A stretch of 64,000 nt of DNA from CAKZNE01 sp963976435 (lineage in GTDB: Bacteria; Bacteroidota; Bacteroidia; Flavobacteriales; Schleiferiaceae): the NCBI GenBank assembly GCA_963976435.1, contig CAXBKQ010000014.1, positions 41,555-105,554 of the forward strand, read 5' to 3'. The notes below the pieces were generated by a model. That model ran no database searches. It was not told the origin of the DNA and saw nothing but the letters and a program-made list of their open reading frames with translations. The translations under genes were made by a program, and so were the position numbers. This document shows positions 1 to 9,200 of this stretch, piece by piece. Position 1 is the stretch's first letter. Each line of letters opens with the position of its first letter.

Positions 1-211
1 CCAAATCAAATCCCAAGGATTGAGCCTTAATTCCCATAAGGGTAAGTGCACAGCTGGCCAATGAGGCCGCCAATAAATCGGTAGGAGAAAATGCCTCTCC
101 TTTCCCATTATTATCGATAGGCGCGTCCGTAATTATCTCATTAGATGAATTAAGGTGAATTGCTTGAGTTCGAAGTTTTCCCTGGTAAAATACTTTGGAG
201 CTAATACTCAT
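1..211 (-). CDS. OsmC family protein, N-terminal part (runs off window)
   Basis: The reverse strand from the ATG at 211 reads 70 codons with no stop and leaves the window at base 1. The visible part has the family signature: a DAPxDNxGKGE stretch at about residues 29-39, then SPTDLLAASLASC (42-54) with Cys54 in the place of the first redox cysteine of OsmC/YhfA proteins, followed by MGIKAQ. OsmC-family members are small cytoplasmic thiol peroxidases that reduce organic hydroperoxides; whether this one does so cannot be judged because the second cysteine lies outside. It starts 2 bases after the stop of the barrel gene (214), so it is probably the last gene of the TPR/barrel unit. Confidence 0.8.
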   Translation of the reverse strand, partial: MSISSKVFYQGKLRTQAIHLNSSNEIITDAPIDNNGKGEAFSPTDLLAASLASCALTLMGIKAQSLGFDL

Positions 212-213
212 AT

Positions 214-1908
214 TTAAAATTGATAAGTCAAACCAAAAAGAACATTAATATTTTGGGTTCTATATCCCAAATAGTATTCGTAATTGCTATTGAGTAAATT
301 ATTGGTATTTATAAAAGCAGAAATTCGGCTGTTGTACAAATATTCTATACCAATCCCCAAGTCAACATAAGCACTTAATGTGTTGCTTAAATCTGCATTG
401 TCTTCTTGAGCAAAAGCCACTCTTTCTCCAATATAATCCACATCTGCTTTAAACTTTAACTTCTGTTTTAAAGTGTAAACCGAATTTAAACCAGCGCGAA
501 ACTTTGGTAAATGCCAAGCCTCTTCCGCATTGGTAAGGATGAAGCTATTTAATTCTCCATTTAGATTAATTTGTAAATTATTTTTAAAATTAAATCCCAA
601 TTCCCCTCTAATATAATAGCGGTCAATTTTATCATATTGTATATCCAATCCTGGCTGTATGCTATCAAAATAATAAAAGGGATTTCTATAAAATAAGGCT
701 TGATCCACAACAGACATAAAACCACCTTTAATATTAAAAGAAGCGCTAGAGCTTAAAATTCCATTTAAACCAACAAAAAGGTCTGTCTTCCTGCTCGGTT
801 TTAATTCCTGACCGGGGTTTAAATAGGGATTTTCTTCAAAAAGACTACTTACAGAGTTTTGAATAAGTTCACCTTCCCAACCAGCATAACTAGTAAGAAC
901 ATCCTTTACTATTGGGTATCTAACAATTAGTTCTGGGAAGAAATATACATTACCAGAAATTTCATCTTCATCAGATTTAAAGGCCGAATTATAGTATAGG
1001 TTCACTCCAAAATCAAAGCTCCAATCGTTTTTTGTGCTACTTATTTTAGGATGAAATTGTAAGGTTAAATAGCTCTGACTGAATTTACTAATCGAATCAT
1101 AATCGGTTCTAAAGTAGCTTAAGTTAAGGTCGGTATTAATTTTTTCAGCTCCTGAAGGAATATCTATTCGGCTTTTTAGTTCCAAATTATTTTCCATTGT
1201 TGAATAATCATCCGTAAGATTATAATAAGTCAAACCCAATTTTTGCAGCCAGGCCATTCCTTTACCATTTGTTGATAGCAATTGAGAGTTTATTCCAAAT
1301 TGACGATACCAATTGGCATTGGGATCCAATTCCTCCGGAACAGTTTCACCAATTGGAATTCTATCTACACCATAATAGCTCACCTTATTAAATTTTGCCT
1401 CAGCCGAAGTATTCCAGGCTAAGTCTTTATAAAATCTATTTAGATGTGCTCCAATAAAATTATTACTTATCGCATTATTATCGAATACAATTCCATCAAC
1501 CCCCTTCTGTGTGGAATAATGACGGGCGCTAAATCCAAAATTATATTTAGTAGATCTTCCGGAATTATAATATAAATCGGCTAAAGGAGTATTGTAAAAT
1601 CCATAACCGAAACGAAACAAACCCCTAGGAAGTTTTTCTAGTTTCAGGCTTTTAATTTTTAATGGTGGTAGTGTTTTTGGACGAAATTGAACGTCTACCG
1701 CCTCGCTAAAAATTTGATATTTAACCTCCATTTTTTCAGTGCTGGTATCTTTGAAGCTCGGGAAATCCAAAAACATATTGGCCTCTTCTACTTTAGCCTT
1801 GTATTTGTCTGTAATACTTATTTCTATTCTACCGATATCCGTAGGCTGTGCAAAAAGACTCCCGGTTCCAACTAATGCTAGAATTGGTAAATATTTAAAC
1901 TTTTTCAT
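214..1908 (-). CDS. Outer-membrane beta-barrel protein, TonB-receptor-like, without plug
   Basis: 564 residues. A signal peptide is visible at 1-20 (MKKF start, hydrophobic core, FAQ cleavage site). From about residue 95 the sequence shows alternating amphipathic strands rich in Tyr, Asn and Phe, and it ends in a terminal Phe (LTYQF), the outer-membrane barrel signature. It resembles the barrel of TonB-dependent receptors, but I see no plug domain or TonB box in the roughly 75 residues before the barrel. Substrate unknown. The start lies 2 bases after the stop of the large TPR gene, so the two are almost certainly co-transcribed and may form one envelope complex; this partnership is inferred from position. 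Confidence 0.75.
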   Translation of the reverse strand: MKKFKYLPILALVGTGSLFAQPTDIGRIEISITDKYKAKVEEANMFLDFPSFKDTSTEKMEVKYQIFSEAVDVQFRPKTLPPLKIKSLKLEKLPRGLFRFGYGFYNTPLADLYYNSGRSTKYNFGFSARHYSTQKGVDGIVFDNNAISNNFIGAHLNRFYKDLAWNTSAEAKFNKVSYYGVDRIPIGETVPEELDPNANWYRQFGINSQLLSTNGKGMAWLQKLGLTYYNLTDDYSTMENNLELKSRIDIPSGAEKINTDLNLSYFRTDYDSISKFSQSYLTLQFHPKISSTKNDWSFDFGVNLYYNSAFKSDEDEISGNVYFFPELIVRYPIVKDVLTSYAGWEGELIQNSVSSLFEENPYLNPGQELKPSRKTDLFVGLNGILSSSASFNIKGGFMSVVDQALFYRNPFYYFDSIQPGLDIQYDKIDRYYIRGELGFNFKNNLQINLNGELNSFILTNAEEAWHLPKFRAGLNSVYTLKQKLKFKADVDYIGERVAFAQEDNADLSNTLSAYVDLGIGIEYLYNSRISAFINTNNLLNSNYEYYLGYRTQNINVLFGLTYQF

Positions 1909-1910
1909 AA

Positions 1911-4900
1911 TTAGTCTTTTCTAATATTAGTATCCTCTTCTATCAAATCCTCCAATTCATCAAACTCATCATCATATTCCCCATCAAAAAGTAAGAATCC
2001 ATTGTCCCCAGCATCTAGGAATAGGCTGTCATTTTTAGCTTTTTGAATTCTTTCTTTTTCCAATTCTTTCTCTTCTTCCCAATGCTTTATTTCCTCTTTA
2101 AGAAGAACCGCTTCCTTGCTGATCTCCTCATTATAATTTCCATTGATCACAAAATCTAGGGTATAGTTGGCTTGAAATACATCATCTTCCTTCCAGAAAT
2201 TTTTGGCTAGCAAAATCAAAGCCCTCATTTTATATTCCTTGAAAGCTGGAAGTTCTTCTATCAACTTATAAATGACAACTTTAGAGGAGTCATAATTTTC
2301 AATATTGAATAAGAGGAGCGATTGATAATAAAGAGCCTTGGCTTTAGATTCACCTTCTGCAATGCTTGATAATTGGGTGAAATAATTCATAGCATTATTA
2401 TTATCCTCTAATTTCATATATGAGCTAGCGATAATGTCTATTACCTCAATTTTGAGCTCTGCATTGTCTGTGTTGAGGGAATTTACCTCCTCTCCTTCTA
2501 CAGCAGCCATTTTATAATCTCCAAGTTTAAAAGCTGATCTCATAATTCCAGCCCTAGCCCTTAGTTTTTGCATTCTATCTCCTCCAAAACTCAGCAACTT
2601 CTGATATCTCTCCAATGCCAAAGCATAGTTTTTTGTATCATAAGCATGATGACCTAAATACAAAAATGCTTGTCTGCTATAGGTGTTTACCGGCAGCTTA
2701 GAGATATTTGTAAAAGCTTTTAGCTCCATATCCTTATCCCCCAATTTGGCTGCACATTGAGCCAAATAATAATTGGATTTCAAAACGAATAATCCCTTTT
2801 CAAAGCGGGAAAGATAATTTCCAAATGCCTTGCTAGCCCTTTCACAATCGCCCTCAGAATATAAATCAAAAGCCACTTCATATGCTGTTGAATCCAAGCT
2901 AGACTTTTCGAAATTCACAAAGCTTAATCCTTCTACCCAGTCTAAGTATTCCTCAATTTTATTCATTCTAGCATAGACTAATCTGGCTAATCCAACGGCT
3001 TCGAGGGATTGATCGGAACCGGGGTAATTATTTACAACTTCCTTAAAGCTTTCAATGGCCAATTGATTTCTTTCGGTGTTGCTATAGATTAAACCAATCC
3101 TCATTTTGGCTACCACCGTATTTGGCGAATTGGGATTATTCTCTATATAATTTTGAAAACTCAGAAGTGCCATTTGATACTTTTCCAATCTCAAATTTGT
3201 TTCTGCAATTTCGAATTGGGCTTGTTCAACATAATCTGAGTTTGGATACTTTTTTATCAATTTCTCCAATTCCGAAATTTTCTCATCCCTTTTACCCAAA
3301 AGCCCCATACATTCTGCTCTTTGGAAGTAGGCATAATCTGCTTTTTGGGTTTTATACTGAATTGCTGATGCATAATACTGAGAAGCTTTAATATAGCCTT
3401 CTGTTAAAAAGTGGCAATCCGCCATCCTCAAAAAGGCATCAGGAAGCCGAGGATCATTTTTTAAAGCATCGCGAGTAAAGGTTCTAAAATAGGAAGCCGC
3501 TTTTTGGAAGTCGAATTTCTTGTAGTAGCAATAGGCTGATTGGTAATAAGATCGACCATATTCTTCCAAATTTATTACTCCTGGCATTTTTCGGAATTCA
3601 TCCATGCTGCTTAGGGCCTCATCAAAGTCCTTTAATCTATACTGACATTCAGCAATCCAATATTGGCATAGGGCTGCAACTCTTATATCGATAGGGTATT
3701 TTAGGGATTCTTTGTATTTACCCATAGCCTCTACATAGCGTAGGGAGTTAAATATTTCTGTGGCACGATAAAAGGAAATCTTTTGGTAAATCTCCTTCAT
3801 CTCCGGACTATTTAATCCTACCTTTTTTAAGGCCAACATGGCGCGATCATAGTCCTTGGTGGTAAGATATAAATTGGCCAAATAACTATTAATCTCTGTT
3901 TTGTGTGGTGATTCTGGGTATTTTCTGAGGAAAAGATTTAAGGTTGAAATCGCATCTTGATAGGGATCCGAAAATTCATAAACCAATTTGGAATAGTTGA
4001 AAAATGCATCTTCCGCAATTTTTGGGGAAAATTCCATTTCAGAGGCCGCTTTAAATGCAGTGATGGCATTCTTCTTTCGATCCGTTTTTAAATAACAATC
4101 TCCTAAATGGTAATAGGCATTTTGAGACAACTCTCTTTTGCCGGTAGTTATTTTATTAAATGATTCAATCGCCAATTGATAGTTTCCAACCTTATAATTT
4201 GAAAAACCTAGTTGAAAGTGGTCGAGATGCCTCATTTTTCCTCCCTTCTCCCTATAGAGATCCATGTATTTAATACAGTTTTCATAATCATCTCTTTTAT
4301 AAAAAGCATCAGAAAGTAGCTTGGCAATTTCAATGGCTCGTTTCTCAGAAGCTTTATCGATTAGCTCCTCTCCTACTTCCACCAATTTGTCAAAATCCTT
4401 AAGGCGGTAATAAATATGGGCTAGGTAATAGGGTACAAAAGGGCTAAAATCCTTATCGGATTGTAAGGGGAGAAAGTTTGTTAGTGCCTCAGCATAATTA
4501 CTATCAGAATAAAGAATATGAGCATAATAATATCTGGCAGAATTGGAATATTTACTGTCTTTGTCCCTTAATTTGAAAAAGAACTTTTTAGCCTCCTTAT
4601 TCCTTTCCTCCATTAATAAGGAATAGCCATTTTTAAATTGAAGTTCATTCAATTGAGCTTGCGAGATTCTATATTCATCTACCCTCTCATAATATTGATT
4701 GGCTTCCTTATATCGCTTAGTGCTAAATTTAAAATTGGCATATTCAATAAATAACTGATTTTTTAAAGGGCTCAAAGAATTTTTATCGGCAAAAGCCTCT
4801 ACCCTTGCCTTCGCATCTTTATTAAATAATTTGATGGCACACATGGCTGAATAATACTCAGCACTAGTGTTTTTTTCCGAAACACTTTTTATTTCATTGG

Positions 4901-5078
4901 CCTTTACAAAGGCATCAAATTTTAGTTGGGCATTTCCGTATTGCTCCTTTCGGTACAATTCAATTCCCTCATCGTAGCTATCCTCAATCTTTAATAAGGC
5001 TGGAGTTTGAGCATTAGTCGCTAAACTGCAGAATATTAGCAAATAGAGAAGCATCCCCTTTAGCCTGTCGGAAAACAT
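1911..5078 (-). CDS. Large periplasmic tetratricopeptide-repeat protein
   Basis: 1055 residues. An N-terminal signal peptide (about 1-23, ending NAQ) is followed by a continuous run of TPR-like helical pairs, with recurring patterns such as YYxxAxCxxKL, AxYYLAxIYYRLKD, AQFEIAETNLRLEKY and YLGHHAYDTKNYALA. The last 60 residues change to a charged coiled-coil-like stretch (EEEKELEKERIQK) and a strongly acidic tail. The repeats resemble BamD/YbgF-type TPRs, which act as periplasmic scaffolds. No enzyme domain is visible. It is the first gene of a minus-strand unit with the barrel protein and OsmC, and is divergent from the FtsE-like gene. Function unknown; an envelope assembly or export scaffold is an inference. 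It is longer than the usual SprE/PorW-type T9SS TPR lipoproteins and lacks a lipobox. Confidence 0.8.
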   Translation of the reverse strand: MFSDRLKGMLLYLLIFCSLATNAQTPALLKIEDSYDEGIELYRKEQYGNAQLKFDAFVKANEIKSVSEKNTSAEYYSAMCAIKLFNKDAKARVEAFADKNSLSPLKNQLFIEYANFKFSTKRYKEANQYYERVDEYRISQAQLNELQFKNGYSLLMEERNKEAKKFFFKLRDKDSKYSNSARYYYAHILYSDSNYAEALTNFLPLQSDKDFSPFVPYYLAHIYYRLKDFDKLVEVGEELIDKASEKRAIEIAKLLSDAFYKRDDYENCIKYMDLYREKGGKMRHLDHFQLGFSNYKVGNYQLAIESFNKITTGKRELSQNAYYHLGDCYLKTDRKKNAITAFKAASEMEFSPKIAEDAFFNYSKLVYEFSDPYQDAISTLNLFLRKYPESPHKTEINSYLANLYLTTKDYDRAMLALKKVGLNSPEMKEIYQKISFYRATEIFNSLRYVEAMGKYKESLKYPIDIRVAALCQYWIAECQYRLKDFDEALSSMDEFRKMPGVINLEEYGRSYYQSAYCYYKKFDFQKAASYFRTFTRDALKNDPRLPDAFLRMADCHFLTEGYIKASQYYASAIQYKTQKADYAYFQRAECMGLLGKRDEKISELEKLIKKYPNSDYVEQAQFEIAETNLRLEKYQMALLSFQNYIENNPNSPNTVVAKMRIGLIYSNTERNQLAIESFKEVVNNYPGSDQSLEAVGLARLVYARMNKIEEYLDWVEGLSFVNFEKSSLDSTAYEVAFDLYSEGDCERASKAFGNYLSRFEKGLFVLKSNYYLAQCAAKLGDKDMELKAFTNISKLPVNTYSRQAFLYLGHHAYDTKNYALALERYQKLLSFGGDRMQKLRARAGIMRSAFKLGDYKMAAVEGEEVNSLNTDNAELKIEVIDIIASSYMKLEDNNNAMNYFTQLSSIAEGESKAKALYYQSLLLFNIENYDSSKVVIYKLIEELPAFKEYKMRALILLAKNFWKEDDVFQANYTLDFVINGNYNEEISKEAVLLKEEIKHWEEEKELEKERIQKAKNDSLFLDAGDNGFLLFDGEYDDEFDELEDLIEEDTNIRKD

Positions 5079-5220
5079 ATTTTAGTTTTTCTATTAATGG
5101 ATTAAAAGTAGGGCTTTATATAGCTTGTGTTTTTAAGGTTTATAGGTTTTTTCAAACGGAAATTGTTGATTATTATTGAGACTTTCCTTTCAAACAAGCT
5201 TTATAAAATCGAAATTCGCT

Positions 5221-5228
5221 TAGATTTG
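5221..5228 (+). promoter_or_regulatory. Probable -7 promoter element of the ftsE-like gene
   Basis: TAGATTTG is a perfect match to the Bacteroidota -7 consensus TAnnTTTG and lies 28 bases before the ATG at 5257. No TTG is present at the expected 17-23 base distance upstream, so the -33 half is weak or absent. Confidence 0.45.
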
Positions 5229-5256
5229 AATAATTATCCATTTTCAAGACCACAAA

Positions 5257-5943
5257 ATGAGCAGTGAAGCCATAATCCAATTAAAGGATGCCAATATTTT
5301 TCAAAACGAACATCTTATCCTTTCCAATGTAAATCTTGAATTGCAAAAAGGTGGATTTAGATATTTAATTGGTCAAACTGGTAGTGGGAAATCTAGTTTA
5401 TTGAAAACCCTCTATGGTGATCTTAAACTAAAACAAGGGACAGGAAAGGTTTGTGGCTATGTTTTGGAAGATTTGAAAGAGAAAAATATTCCATTGTTAA
5501 GACGTAGAATGGGTATTGTATTTCAAGACTTTCAATTACTTACCGATAGAAATGTTTTTAATAATCTTCTTTTTGTTTTAAGAGCTACCGGCTGGAAGGA
5601 TAAAAAGAAAATGGCCGCCAAAATTAATGAGGTATTGGAAAAAGTAGGAATGGATGATAGTGGACCAAAACTACCCTATCAACTTTCTGGTGGTGAACAA
5701 CAAAGGATAGCTATTGCCAGAGCCCTGTTAAATGACCCCGAGCTTATTCTGGCAGATGAACCTACAGGGAATTTAGATCCTAGCACCTCCGAAGAAATTA
5801 TGCTGTTAATGCAGGATATTTCCAAAAATGGACGAGCTATTTTAATGGCCACTCATGACTATTCTCTAATTCTAAAATTTCCACATGAAACTTTAAAATG
5901 TGAAAATGGTCAAATATTTTCAACAGTGCAAAACACCTTGTAA
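5257..5943 (+). CDS. ftsE: FtsE-like ABC transporter ATP-binding protein
   Basis: 228 residues, a complete ABC ATPase: Walker A GQTGSGKS (39-46), Q-loop Q90, signature LSGGEQQR (143-150), Walker B ILADEP with catalytic E168, and H-loop H200. The ADEPTGNLD motif and the length match the FtsE/LolD/MacB group. FtsE pairs with the membrane protein FtsX to control septal peptidoglycan hydrolysis; no ftsX or other permease is adjacent, as is common in Bacteroidota, so the assignment within the group rests on overall similarity. Followed 31 bases later by a glycosyltransferase gene on the same strand. Confidence 0.8.
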   Translation: MSSEAIIQLKDANIFQNEHLILSNVNLELQKGGFRYLIGQTGSGKSSLLKTLYGDLKLKQGTGKVCGYVLEDLKEKNIPLLRRRMGIVFQDFQLLTDRNVFNNLLFVLRATGWKDKKKMAAKINEVLEKVGMDDSGPKLPYQLSGGEQQRIAIARALLNDPELILADEPTGNLDPSTSEEIMLLMQDISKNGRAILMATHDYSLILKFPHETLKCENGQIFSTVQNTL

Positions 5944-5974
5944 AAACTAGAAATTTTTAGCATTTAAGTTCCCT

Positions 5975-6859
5975 ATGTCCTATTCCGTCTGCATTCCGAT
6001 TTACAAACAAGATGTTAGGGAATTGGCCAAAGAATTAAGTCGCCAGGCTTCTTCTATCCAAAGTTTAGTTGAAATTCTAATTATAGACGATGGTTCCCAG
6101 GAAAATTGGGGAGAGTTAAATAAGGATATTCAAAATTTTGAAAAGCTGAACTTTCAATCTCTAAATTCTAATATTGGCCGTTCTGCTATTCGTAATTTAT
6201 TAGCGCAAAAGGCAAAGGGTGAATATCTCATTTTTTTGGATGGAGACAGCAAAATTGATAATCCTGAATTTCTCAAAAATTATTGTGAAATTGAAAATCC
6301 AGAGGTTATTGTTGGTGGAAGGTCCTATGCCCATAATATGGAAAGTGGTTTTGAATTACACTGGAAGTATGGGAAATTGAAAGAGTCAAAACCGGCATCT
6401 CACCGAAACGCAAAGCCTTCTTCCAATTTTCACAGCAATAATTTCCTGATTTCTAAGAAGATATTTCAAAATATTCTGTTTGAAGAGAGCTTAAATCAAT
6501 ATGGACATGAAGATACCTTGTTTGGTTTTCGGTTGGAGCAAAACAAGGTGGATATTATTCATATTGATAATCCCCTTATTCATGCTCAATTAGAGAGCAA
6601 TAAAGAATTCCTTCGCAAAACAGAATTAGGACTTCAAAACCTATTAAAAATACAGAACCTAGAGCCTAAATTCAAAGAGAAATCTGGAGTTTTGAGTCTA
6701 TACTTAAAAATTAAAGGGATGGGATTAAGTGCTCTTTTTAATAAATTATATTCTAGTCAAAAAGAAAATTTATTGAAAAACCTGGAAGGAAGTTCCCCCT
6801 CTCTAAAAAAATTCAACCTGTATAAACTGCTTTATTTATTTTCAATTTCCCGAAGATAA
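5975..6859 (+). CDS. Family 2 glycosyltransferase with galactosyltransferase-type C-terminal part
   Basis: 294 residues. GT-A fold features: a nucleotide-binding strand ending DDGS (38-41) and a metal-binding LDGDS (88-92). A second motif, YGHEDTLFGFRL (about 176-187), matches the C-terminal domain of polypeptide/chondroitin-type transferases and supplies the likely catalytic acid. Cytosolic, no signal peptide. Acceptor sugar unknown. It lies downstream of the FtsE-like gene and converges on the GT4 gene, with 28 bases of overlapping 3' ends (6832-6859). The two transferases may serve the same glycan, but this is only positional. Confidence 0.85.
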   Translation: MSYSVCIPIYKQDVRELAKELSRQASSIQSLVEILIIDDGSQENWGELNKDIQNFEKLNFQSLNSNIGRSAIRNLLAQKAKGEYLIFLDGDSKIDNPEFLKNYCEIENPEVIVGGRSYAHNMESGFELHWKYGKLKESKPASHRNAKPSSNFHSNNFLISKKIFQNILFEESLNQYGHEDTLFGFRLEQNKVDIIHIDNPLIHAQLESNKEFLRKTELGLQNLLKIQNLEPKFKEKSGVLSLYLKIKGMGLSALFNKLYSSQKENLLKNLEGSSPSLKKFNLYKLLYLFSISRR

Positions 6860-7950
6860 CCCAACAATTTTTTGGATTCTATTTCCCAATTGTTCTCCTC
6901 TGCAGCCTTTTTTAGATTATTTTGAAAATAGTCTTTTCTTTTATTTTGAATAGACAAAACCGCATTAGCAATGGTTTCCGGACGGTGATCGGAGCACAGC
7001 TCTCCAATATCATAGGCTTTAACAATTCCACTTACTTCCACAATATCCGAGCAAATAATAGGGATTCCGGATTTTATATAATCAAATAGTTTATTGGGTA
7101 AGCTGTATTGATAGTTGATATTGCTGTTTTTATCAAGACTTAAACCACAATCTGCATTTAAGGTATATTGAAGCATTTCTAAATAAGGTTTTGGTTCAAT
7201 AAAAATCACCTTCTCTTGTAGGGAGTATTGCTCCACCAAGTTTTTAATTTTTGGTATCACATCCCCCTTTCCTACTAGTAATAACAAGCAATTATCTAAA
7301 ATCCTGAGGGCTTCAAGAGCTTCCTCCATTCCCCTGTCTATATTTATTCCTGCTCCTTGGTTTATCAGAATAAACTTCCCTTCGGGTAAATTTAAATCTT
7401 TCCTTGTTTTAGGGGTCAATGGAATTCGGGAATCTCCAATATTCCGTATTATACAGGCTTGCAAATTATAGTCGTTAAAATAAAGTTGTCCTATGCTTTT
7501 ATTTACGGTTATAAAACCATCAATATGGGGTAAACACAGCTTTTCCACCAGTGTCCAAACCTTCTTTACTAAAGCCCTGTTTTGGATTTCTGGTACTCCT
7601 AAAAAGTATTCATGAGAATCATAAATAAGCTTTTTTGATTTCAGCTTAGCTATTAAAAAATTGGGTAAAAGGGTGTCTAAATCATTGCTGAAATAGATGT
7701 CATAGTTTTTAAATAATAAAAAGAAGAACAGCCGTAAATTATAGTGGGCATAAAACAAAAAGCCTTTATGAAACCATAATTTAAAACGACGAACCGTATA
7801 GGGTTTTGAAATTTCGAGGCTATTGGGCAATTTTCTACCTAGCAAGGTTATTTCATAGTCCATGTCTTGTAAAACACCAATGGTCCTAGCTACTCTTTGA
7901 TCTGTAACTAAATCATTGCTTACACTAATAACAACAGACTTCTTATTCAT
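6832..7950 (-). CDS. Family 4 (group 1) glycosyltransferase
   Basis: 372 residues with a GT-B layout. The N-terminal half carries a DLVTDQR segment and DSHEYF (111-116), typical of the acceptor side. The C-terminal half has the nucleotide-sugar part LINQGAGINIDRGMEEAL and the LPNKLFDYIKSGIP segment (about 284-299), which corresponds to the conserved acidic/PNK region of this family. No signal peptide or membrane segment apart from a hydrophobic stretch near 63-80 that could dock to the membrane. Its ATG at 7950 lies only 20 bases from the start of queA on the other strand, so the two promoters must overlap the coding regions. Confidence 0.85.
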   Translation of the reverse strand: MNKKSVVISVSNDLVTDQRVARTIGVLQDMDYEITLLGRKLPNSLEISKPYTVRRFKLWFHKGFLFYAHYNLRLFFFLLFKNYDIYFSNDLDTLLPNFLIAKLKSKKLIYDSHEYFLGVPEIQNRALVKKVWTLVEKLCLPHIDGFITVNKSIGQLYFNDYNLQACIIRNIGDSRIPLTPKTRKDLNLPEGKFILINQGAGINIDRGMEEALEALRILDNCLLLLVGKGDVIPKIKNLVEQYSLQEKVIFIEPKPYLEMLQYTLNADCGLSLDKNSNINYQYSLPNKLFDYIKSGIPIICSDIVEVSGIVKAYDIGELCSDHRPETIANAVLSIQNKRKDYFQNNLKKAAEENNWEIESKKLLGYLREIENK

Positions 7951-7970
7951 ATTTTAGCGCCCTAAAACAT

Positions 7971-9200
7971 TTGGTCTTGAACGAAGATGTAAAGAAAATC
8001 AAAATTGAAGAGTATAACTACACTCTTCCCGATGAATTTATTGCACGCTACCCCTTAGAAAATAGAGAAGACTCCAAATTACTGGTGGCTGGAGAATCCA
8101 ATTTTTCTGTTTCACAGTATAAAAATTTGGACAATTATATTCCTAAAGGCTCCAGGTTGATTTTTAATGAAACAAAGGTTGTTCAGGCCAGACTTCTTTT
8201 TCCAAAAAATGAAACTACCCATATAGAGATTTTCTGTTTAGAACCTGCAGATCAATTGGATATTCAACAAGCAATGGCCAAAAAAGAATGTATTGAATAT
8301 ATCTGTTTGGTTGGTGGCGCAAGGAAATGGAAGGCTCAGTTTTTGGAGATAAAATCGAATTCAGGACTACATTTAAAAGCGGAGAAAATTGAAAATTTAG
8401 GAGCAAGCTTCAGAATTCGATTTTCCTGGGATCAAGACCTTTGTTTTTCAGAAATTCTTGAGGAAGTTGGAAAAATTCCTCTTCCTCCTTATTTAAACCG
8501 TGCTGCGGAAGCGGAGGATCTGGAGCGTTACCAAACTGTGTTTGCCAAAAATAAGGGTTCCGTTGCTGCCCCAACAGCAAGCTTACATTTTACCGAATCT
8601 CTAATGGATAGGCTAAAAGCAAATGGCTGTGAATTGGAAAAGTTGAGTCTACATGTTGGTGCGGGAACCTTTAAACCTGTAAATGCTGATGAAATAGAAG
8701 ATCATGAAATGCATGCAGAGGAATTCCTGGTCAATAAGAAGCTGGTAATTAGATTATTAAAAAGTCCAAATAAAAATACTATTTGCGTAGGCACCACTTC
8801 TATAAGGGCCTTAGAAAGCATTTACTGGCTTGGGGTTCTTGCCTATAATTCAGAATTAGAAGTTAGTAAAACACCATTTATTCCACAATGGATGGCTTAT
8901 GAGAATGAGTCAACACCTTCCCTCAAAACAAGTTTGGAAGCTTTACTGGAATTTATGGACAGGGAGAATATGGAGGAGATTATGGCTAGAACAGCAATTA
9001 TTATAGCGCCAGGTTATGAATTTAAAATTGCCAATGCATTGATAACAAATTTCCACCAACCTAAAAGCACTTTATTATTATTGGTTGCGGCCATTATGGG
9101 GCCAAATTGGAAGAAGATGTACGACTTTGCCAGAGACAATAATTTCCGGTTTTTGAGTTATGGGGATGGCTGTTTACTCTTAAATTCGCATTATGCTTGA
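7971..9200 (+). CDS. queA: S-adenosylmethionine:tRNA ribosyltransferase-isomerase (QueA)
   Basis: 409 residues. QueA transfers and isomerises the ribosyl part of SAM onto 7-aminomethyl-7-deazaguanine in tRNA to make epoxyqueuosine. Hallmarks: LPDEFIARYPLENREDSKLL (19-38), SVAAPTASLHF (197-207), LHVGAGTF (227-234), DHEMHAE (244-250), VGTTSIRALES and ITNFHQPKSTLLLL. It is about 50-60 residues longer than E. coli QueA (356), with extra sequence around residues 90-155, so it may be the longer Bacteroidota-type paralogue. No ATG is available in frame before the conserved start; initiation must be at TTG 7971 or TTG 7977. Its 3' end overlaps the next gene by 8 bases. Confidence 0.88.
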   Translation: MVLNEDVKKIKIEEYNYTLPDEFIARYPLENREDSKLLVAGESNFSVSQYKNLDNYIPKGSRLIFNETKVVQARLLFPKNETTHIEIFCLEPADQLDIQQAMAKKECIEYICLVGGARKWKAQFLEIKSNSGLHLKAEKIENLGASFRIRFSWDQDLCFSEILEEVGKIPLPPYLNRAAEAEDLERYQTVFAKNKGSVAAPTASLHFTESLMDRLKANGCELEKLSLHVGAGTFKPVNADEIEDHEMHAEEFLVNKKLVIRLLKSPNKNTICVGTTSIRALESIYWLGVLAYNSELEVSKTPFIPQWMAYENESTPSLKTSLEALLEFMDRENMEEIMARTAIIIAPGYEFKIANALITNFHQPKSTLLLLVAAIMGPNWKKMYDFARDNNFRFLSYGDGCLLLNSHYA

